The position numbers and the translations under genes are program-made. The notes under the pieces were generated by a model. That model saw only the letters and a program-made list of their open reading frames with translations, ran no database searches and was not told the DNA's origin. A stretch of DNA of 13,204 nucleotides from an uncultured Pseudomonadota bacterium (GTDB lineage: Bacteria; Pseudomonadota; Gammaproteobacteria; Burkholderiales; Usitatibacteraceae): assembly GCA_946885905.1 (NCBI GenBank), contig CAMPHL010000018.1, positions 1-13,204 of the forward strand, given 5' to 3'. Below, piece by piece: positions 7,797-13,204 of this stretch. Numbering within the stretch: the stretch's first letter is position 1; the number at the start of each line of letters is the position of its first letter.

Positions 7797-7817
7797 CCGC
7801 GTTTCCGAAGCTTTTTC

Positions 7818-8915
7818 CTAACTTTGGACGAGCTGCTTGTGCGTCGAGATCGACATGAGGATCCCGAAGCCCGCCAGGATCGACAGCAGCGCCGTGCCGC
7901 CGTAGCTGATCATCGGCAGCGGCACACCCACCACCGGCAGGATGCCCGTCACCATTCCCATGTTCACGAAGGCATAGGTGAAGAACGTGAGCGTGATCGC
8001 CCCGGCCGTGAGCCGCGCGAAGACGGTGGATGCGTTGGCTGCGATCATCAGGCCGCGCCCGATCGCCAGCATGTAGAGCACGACCAGGATCACGTTGCCC
8101 ACGAGCCCGAACTCCTCGCCGAACACGGCGAAGATGAAGTCCGTGTGCCGCTCGGGCAGGAAGTCGAGCTGCGCCTGGGTGCCGTTCAGCCATCCCTTGC
8201 CCAGGATTCCGCCGGAGCCGATGGCGATGGTGGACTGGATGATGTGGTAGCCCGCGCCGAGCGGATCCTGGTTGGGATCGAACAGGGTGAGCACCCGCTG
8301 GCGCTGGTAGTCGTGCAGCATCCCCCAGAGGAAGGGCAGGGACCCCAGGCCGCCGAGGATCAGCGCGCCCAGGATCCTCCACGACAGGCCCGCGAGGAAG
8401 ATCACGAAGAAACCGGATGCGAAGACCAGGATCGCGGTGCCGAGATCGGGCTGGCGGGCGATCAGCCCGACCGGGATCGCGAGGATGATGCCCGCGGCCA
8501 CGAAGTCGCGCATCCTCAGGCCCTGGTCGCGCCGATGGAAGTACCAGGCGAGCATGAGCGGCATCGCGATCTTCATGATCTCGGAGGGCTGCACCGTGGC
8601 GAAGCCGAGGTTGAGCCACCGGCGCGCGCCGTTGCGCACGTCGCCGAAGACGGCTACGCCGAGCAGCAGCGCCACGCCGCCCAGGTAGAGCGGAAGGGCG
8701 AGGCGCATCAGCAGCTGCGGGCTCACCTGGGCGAGCACCCAGAGCGCAGCGAAGGCCACCGCGAGGTTGCGCATCTGGTCGACCACGCGCCCGAGGGAGG
8801 CGCCGCCGGAGGCCGAGTACACCACGGTCGCGCCCAGGGCGACGATGAGCGCGAGCGTGGCCATCAACGGACCGTCGATCCGGCGCGCGAAGAGCTCGAA
8901 GGCGCGGCCGATCAT
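7818..8915 (-). CDS. rodA: RodA peptidoglycan glycosyltransferase (SEDS family)
   Basis: Polytopic inner-membrane SEDS polymerase that joins lipid II into glycan strands for side-wall growth, working with PBP2. It has 365 residues with about ten hydrophobic segments. SEDS blocks are present: NGARRWLNLGFATVQPSE (95-112), ARQPDLGTAILV, FDPNQDPLGAGYHIIQS (212-228), and LPVVGVPLPMISYGGT (326-341). D259 in ERHTDFIFAVFGEE aligns with the essential Asp262 of E. coli RodA. The ending ISTHKQL is family typical. The ATG at 8915 overlaps the mrdA stop by four bases (ATGA). The frame stays open far upstream through mrdA, but that part has no RodA similarity and is a by-product of high G+C. Confidence 0.97.
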   Translation of the reverse strand: MIGRAFELFARRIDGPLMATLALIVALGATVVYSASGGASLGRVVDQMRNLAVAFAALWVLAQVSPQLLMRLALPLYLGGVALLLGVAVFGDVRNGARRWLNLGFATVQPSEIMKIAMPLMLAWYFHRRDQGLRMRDFVAAGIILAIPVGLIARQPDLGTAILVFASGFFVIFLAGLSWRILGALILGGLGSLPFLWGMLHDYQRQRVLTLFDPNQDPLGAGYHIIQSTIAIGSGGILGKGWLNGTQAQLDFLPERHTDFIFAVFGEEFGLVGNVILVVLYMLAIGRGLMIAANASTVFARLTAGAITLTFFTYAFVNMGMVTGILPVVGVPLPMISYGGTALLSILAGFGILMSISTHKQLVQS

Positions 8916-10804
8916 GTGTCGGGGTCCAGGGCCTGCTTTGCTTCGGGACGCTTGCCGAGGAGGTAGAAATCGAACACCTCCCGTGCGATGGGAGCGGCCG
9001 TGCCGCTGCCGCTGCCGCCGTTCTCGACCAGGAGCGCCATCGCGAGCCTGGGATCGTCGGCCGGCGCGAAGGCGATGAAGACGGCATGGTCGCGATGCTC
9101 CTCGCGCAGGCGCGAGGCGTCGTACCGGGCGTCCTGCTTGATGGCCACCACCTGCACGGTGCCGGTCTTTCCCGCGATCGCGTACGCGGCGCCGGCGCCC
9201 GCCTTGACCGCCGTGCCCCCGGGGCTCGTGACACCGACCATCGCCGAGCGCACCAGCTCCAGGTGCTCGGGCCTGATCGCGATCTTCTCCCCGAGCACCG
9301 GGTCCATCGGCGTGATCTCCATCGTGCGCGCGTTCTGCACGGCCTTCAGCAGCCGCGGATGCACCGGCGTGCCGCCGTTGGCGAGCGTGGCGGTCATGGC
9401 CGCGAGCTGCAGCGGCGTGGCGAGCATGTAGCCCTGGCCGATGCCGATGCTCACGGTGTCGCCGGCGTACCACTTCTGCTTGAAGCGATTCCACTTCCAC
9501 GCCTGCGACGGCGCCAGCCCCGGCAGCTCGCCTTCGATGTCGATTCCCGTCTTCTCGCCCAGCCCGAACCTGGAGAGGTAATCGTGGATGGCGTCGATGC
9601 CCAGGTCGACGGCGAGCTGGTAGTAGTACGTGTCGCAGGAGACCACGAGCGAGCGGTGCAGGTTCACGTGGCCGTGGCCCTCCTTCTTCCAGTCGCGCCA
9701 GCGGTGCGTGACCCCGGCGAGCGAGAAGTAGCCGGGGTCGGAGATGGTGAAATCGGGCGTGCGCTTGCGGTATTCGAGGGCCGCCAGGGCCATGAACGGC
9801 TTTATCGTCGAGCCGGGCGGATACTGCCCGCGCAGCGCCCGGTTGTTGAGCGGCCGCGCCGGGGAGTTGTTGAGCGCGTCCCAGTTCTGGGGATCGATGC
9901 CGTCGACGAAGAGGTTCGGGTCGAACCCCGGGCGCGACACCAGCGCCAGCACGTCCCCGGTCCTGGGGTCGAGCGCCACGAGCGCGCCACGGTACTCCTG
10001 GAACGCCGCCTCGGCCACCTTCTGCAGCTCGAGGTCGAGGGTCACGATGAGGTTGTTGCCGGAGGCGGGCTCGCTGCGCGAGAGCGCGCGGATGGCGCGG
10101 CCGCCCGCGTCGATCTCGACACGCTCGGAACCCGTCACCCCGTGCAGCTCGCGCTCGTAGGCCCCTTCGACGCCGAGCTTGCCGATGTGGTCGGTGCCCT
10201 TGTAGTTGGTCGCGAGGCCCGCGGCCTCGATGCGCTTCAGGTCGGCGTCGTTGATCCGGCCGATGTAGCCGATCGCGTGCGAGGCGATCTCGCCCTGGGG
10301 ATAGGAACGGAAGAGGCGCGCCTTGATCTCGAAGCCCGGGAAGCGGAAGCGGTTCACCGCGAAGCGCGCGACCTCTTCCTCGGTAAGGCGCGTGCGGATC
10401 GGCAGGCTCTCGAAGTTCTTGCTCTCCTCCTGCAGCTTCTTGAAGCGGCGGCGGTCGCGCGGCGAGACCTCGATCACCGTGTCCAGCTCGTCGATGGCGC
10501 GCTCGAGGTCCGCCACCTTCGAGGGCGTGACTTCGAGCGTGTAGGCCGAGTAGTTCGCCGCGAGGACCTGGCCGTTGCGGTCGAGGATGAGGCCGCGATT
10601 GGGCACGACGGGAACGACGGAGATGCGGTTGGCTTCCGCGAGGGTGTGGTAGTACTCCTGCTGGATGACCTGAAGCCAGGTGAAGCGCGCCAGCAGGATG
10701 CCGAAGCCCACGAGGATCCCCAGGGCGGCGAGCATCAACCGCGAGCGGAAGACGGTGAGCTCGCGCTGCTGGTCGCGCAGCGTCTGTCCCAGGGCGATGC
10801 TCAT
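8912..10804 (-). CDS. mrdA: Penicillin-binding protein 2, elongation transpeptidase
   Basis: Class B PBP that cross-links side-wall peptidoglycan in the elongasome with RodA. It has 630 residues, close to E. coli PBP2 (633). One transmembrane segment lies at about 22-42 after a short cytoplasmic tail. The pedestal domain includes VPNRGLILDRNGQVLA (67-82). In the transpeptidase domain, the nucleophile motif STIK is S332-K335 (PPGSTIKPFMAL), SCD is 389-391 in VVSCDTYYYQ, and KTG is 546-548 in IAGKTGTVQV. All three are intact, unlike the downstream carboxypeptidase. The ATG at 10804 is fixed by an ATGA overlap with the mreD stop; the frame is open further upstream, but that part is not PBP-like. 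The gene ends in another ATGA overlap with rodA, so mreD, mrdA and rodA are probably translated in step. Confidence 0.97.
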   Translation of the reverse strand: MSIALGQTLRDQQRELTVFRSRLMLAALGILVGFGILLARFTWLQVIQQEYYHTLAEANRISVVPVVPNRGLILDRNGQVLAANYSAYTLEVTPSKVADLERAIDELDTVIEVSPRDRRRFKKLQEESKNFESLPIRTRLTEEEVARFAVNRFRFPGFEIKARLFRSYPQGEIASHAIGYIGRINDADLKRIEAAGLATNYKGTDHIGKLGVEGAYERELHGVTGSERVEIDAGGRAIRALSRSEPASGNNLIVTLDLELQKVAEAAFQEYRGALVALDPRTGDVLALVSRPGFDPNLFVDGIDPQNWDALNNSPARPLNNRALRGQYPPGSTIKPFMALAALEYRKRTPDFTISDPGYFSLAGVTHRWRDWKKEGHGHVNLHRSLVVSCDTYYYQLAVDLGIDAIHDYLSRFGLGEKTGIDIEGELPGLAPSQAWKWNRFKQKWYAGDTVSIGIGQGYMLATPLQLAAMTATLANGGTPVHPRLLKAVQNARTMEITPMDPVLGEKIAIRPEHLELVRSAMVGVTSPGGTAVKAGAGAAYAIAGKTGTVQVVAIKQDARYDASRLREEHRDHAVFIAFAPADDPRLAMALLVENGGSGSGTAAPIAREVFDFYLLGKRPEAKQALDPDT

Positions 10805-11334
10805 ACCGCGCTTCGCTCCCACCGCCGGCGCGCGGCGCTCGAATACAGCAGCCACGTGACCGGCGCCCACAGCAGCGCCGTGATCGCGGGCGATACCAGG
10901 TAGGCGAAGCCGGGGAAGTCGGCCCCCAGGAGCAAGTTGAGCGAGAGCGTGACGAGCCTCGCGCAGACCGTGAGCCCGAGGACGTGCAGCGTCTGCTCGG
11001 GCAGCTTGAAGGAGAGGATGCGCAGGCGCAGCACTTGCGCGCCGTATACCGCCGCCACGTAGGCGAGCGCATGCTGGCCGAGCAGCATCGAGTCGCTCAC
11101 GTCCATGAGCAGGCCCAGCAGGAAGGCGACCCCCTGGCCGATCGCGCGCGGCTCGTGCACGGTCCAGAAGACCAGCACGATCAGCACGAAGTCCGGGCGC
11201 GCGAGCAGCCACTGTCCCGACCACGGCAGCACGGCGAGCAGGTACGCGCAGGCGATCGAGATGAAGATGAGCCCGGCGCTCGCCGGGAGCTTCATCACGT
11301 CGCGCGCGACGGGCGTGAGGTCAGCGGGGCGCAT
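10801..11334 (-). CDS. mreD: Rod shape-determining membrane protein MreD
   Basis: Integral inner-membrane protein of the MreBCD elongation complex. It has 177 residues and about five or six hydrophobic segments (near 17-37, 42-60, 66-80, 88-103, 115-137 and 145-165). The MreD hallmark region is visible as FLLGLLMDVSDSMLLGQHAL (71-90), with the conserved Gly-Leu-x-x-Asp and Leu-Gly spacing. The C-terminus is basic (ARRRWERSAV). The ATG at 11334 lies 14 bases inside the mreC 3' end; an in-frame ATG at 11295 (residue 14) is possible, but neither has a clear ribosome binding site. Sequence conservation in this family is low, so identity rests on topology, this motif and the mreBCD-mrdA-rodA order. 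Confidence 0.93.
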   Translation of the reverse strand: MRPADLTPVARDVMKLPASAGLIFISIACAYLLAVLPWSGQWLLARPDFVLIVLVFWTVHEPRAIGQGVAFLLGLLMDVSDSMLLGQHALAYVAAVYGAQVLRLRILSFKLPEQTLHVLGLTVCARLVTLSLNLLLGADFPGFAYLVSPAITALLWAPVTWLLYSSAARRRWERSAV

Positions 11335-12250
11335 TGGGCTTCACGGCGTCGCGGCGTGCCTTGCCCGCGCCCTTGGAAGGTTTCTTCTCCTCGGCGCGCG
11401 CCTCGGGGCGCGGGGGCGCGCCGCTCGGCAGCGGCAGGAGCATCACGTAGCGGTAGTTCTCTACGCCGGCCGCGGGGCGCGCGGCGATCCTGGCGAAGAC
11501 ACGCGCGGGGTTCTTCTCCACGTTCGTGACCTGTGCCACGACCAGGCCGGGCGGATAGGTCTGGTCGATGCCGGAGGTGACGAAGACGTCGCCCACCTGC
11601 ACGTCGGCCGAAACCGGCATGAACGGGACGTCGATCGAGCCGTCCTTGCCGGAGCCCACGGCCACCGCACGCAGGCCGTTGCGCACCAGCATCACGGGGA
11701 CCGACTGGTCCTTCTCGGTCACGAGGGTGACTTCCGCGGCGAACGTGCCCACCGTCGTCACCTGTCCCACGACGCCGGTGCCGTCGATCACGGGCATGCC
11801 GGCCACGACCCCTTCCATCGCGCCCTTGTCGACGACGAGCTTGCGCGTGAAGGGGTTGCGCGCGGTGTAGAGCACTTCGCCCAGGATGCCGCCCTCGTAG
11901 CGCGAGCGCGCGGCCGCGAGCGAGCGCAGCTTGTCCTGCTCGATGCGCATGAGCCTGAGCTCCTGCGCGGCGGCCGCATTGTCCAGCACCTTGGCGCGCA
12001 GCTCCTCGTTCTCGCGCACCAGCCGCTCCTGCAGCGTGAAGTACTCCGAGAGCCGGCCGAGCGCCTGCACCGGCATGGCGGCGGCCTGCTGCAAGGGGTG
12101 TGCGAGCACCGAAAGCGTGAGGCGCACGCGGTCCAGCGCCTGGAACCGGTGGTCCGCGATCATGAGCGCGATGGCGGCGAGGGTGAAGAACGTGAGCCGC
12201 GCGAGGGGTGACGGCCCCCGATGAAAGAACGGAGGGGGCTCTCGGATCAC
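11321..12250 (-). CDS. mreC: Rod shape-determining protein MreC
   Basis: Bitopic inner-membrane scaffold that links cytoplasmic MreB to periplasmic PBP2 and activates PBP2-RodA. It has 309 residues: a short cytoplasmic N-terminus with the betaproteobacterial-type FHRGPSPLARLTFF (9-22), a transmembrane helix (about 17-33), a periplasmic coiled coil (about 65-113, LSEYFTLQERLVRENEELRA) and the double beta-barrel domain (about 120-275) with NPFTRKLVVDKGAMEGV, GTGVVGQV and VGDVFVTSGIDQTYPPGL. A low-complexity Lys/Ala/Pro-rich tail covers 276-309. The start is GTG at 12250, only three bases after the mreB stop; the next Met (residue 30) would destroy the membrane helix. The non-ATG start without a ribosome binding site suggests output tied to mreB translation. 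Confidence 0.96.
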   Translation of the reverse strand: MIREPPPFFHRGPSPLARLTFFTLAAIALMIADHRFQALDRVRLTLSVLAHPLQQAAAMPVQALGRLSEYFTLQERLVRENEELRAKVLDNAAAAQELRLMRIEQDKLRSLAAARSRYEGGILGEVLYTARNPFTRKLVVDKGAMEGVVAGMPVIDGTGVVGQVTTVGTFAAEVTLVTEKDQSVPVMLVRNGLRAVAVGSGKDGSIDVPFMPVSADVQVGDVFVTSGIDQTYPPGLVVAQVTNVEKNPARVFARIAARPAAGVENYRYVMLLPLPSGAPPRPEARAEEKKPSKGAGKARRDAVKPNAPR

Positions 12251-12253
12251 GGC

Positions 12254-13204
<951 letters not shown>

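Noticed and set aside
6837..8966. Open frame of about 700 codons on the plus strand, opposite rlpA and rodA
   Set aside because: It is antisense to two firmly identified genes, has an Arg/His/Asp-rich low-complexity composition typical of reverse frames of GC-rich genes, and shows no recognisable domain.
9086..10903. Open frame of about 600 codons on the plus strand, opposite mrdA
   Set aside because: Same reverse-frame composition; mrdA with all catalytic motifs occupies the other strand.
7818..11072. Possible fused PBP2-RodA protein, since the rodA frame stays open to 11072
   Set aside because: The upstream part of that frame is out of phase with mrdA and encodes Arg/Ala/Gly-rich sequence without family similarity. 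The ATGA junction marks two separate genes.

Overview
The window is a dense, GC-rich (by eye about two thirds G+C) stretch of bacterial chromosome with no mobile elements, RNA genes, CRISPR arrays or large gene-free gaps. Gene content and order point to a betaproteobacterium: a Bug/TctC-type binding protein, a DUF4124 protein, and the order mreB-mreC-mreD-mrdA-rodA-rlpA-dac-dat-DUF493-lipB-lipA. The exact order or family cannot be fixed from the sequence alone.

Left part, plus strand (1-2515): the 3' nine-tenths of malate synthase A (aceB, glyoxylate shunt), then an orphan periplasmic binding protein of the tripartite tricarboxylate (TctC/Bug) family. The two are separated by about 100 bases that include a weak hairpin.

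Right part, minus strand (13204 down to 2527): one tightly packed run of twelve genes, all transcribed leftward. It begins with the rod-shape (elongasome) genes mreB (5' end outside the window), mreC, mreD, mrdA (PBP2) and rodA. Envelope genes follow: rlpA (lytic transglycosylase lipoprotein) and a PBP5-type D,D-carboxypeptidase. Next is a D-amino acid aminotransferase. The lipoate genes come after it: DUF493 (ybeD), lipB and lipA. A small exported DUF4124 protein ends the run. Most junctions overlap (ATGA or TGATG) or lie within about 25 bases, so translational coupling and co-transcription are likely. PBP2 and RodA make side-wall peptidoglycan under MreBCD guidance. RlpA and the carboxypeptidase trim it. 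The aminotransferase can interconvert D-Ala and D-Glu, linking released D-Ala to precursor supply. LipB and LipA attach and sulfurate octanoyl groups to make lipoyl cofactor.

I see no undescribed multi-gene system here; the content is core housekeeping. The most notable oddity is in the carboxypeptidase, where the normally invariant KTG active-site triad reads QTG and the usual following His is Phe. Smaller points are the orphan TctC protein with an altered binding loop, the convergent 11-base junction without a visible terminator, and the long signal region of RlpA.
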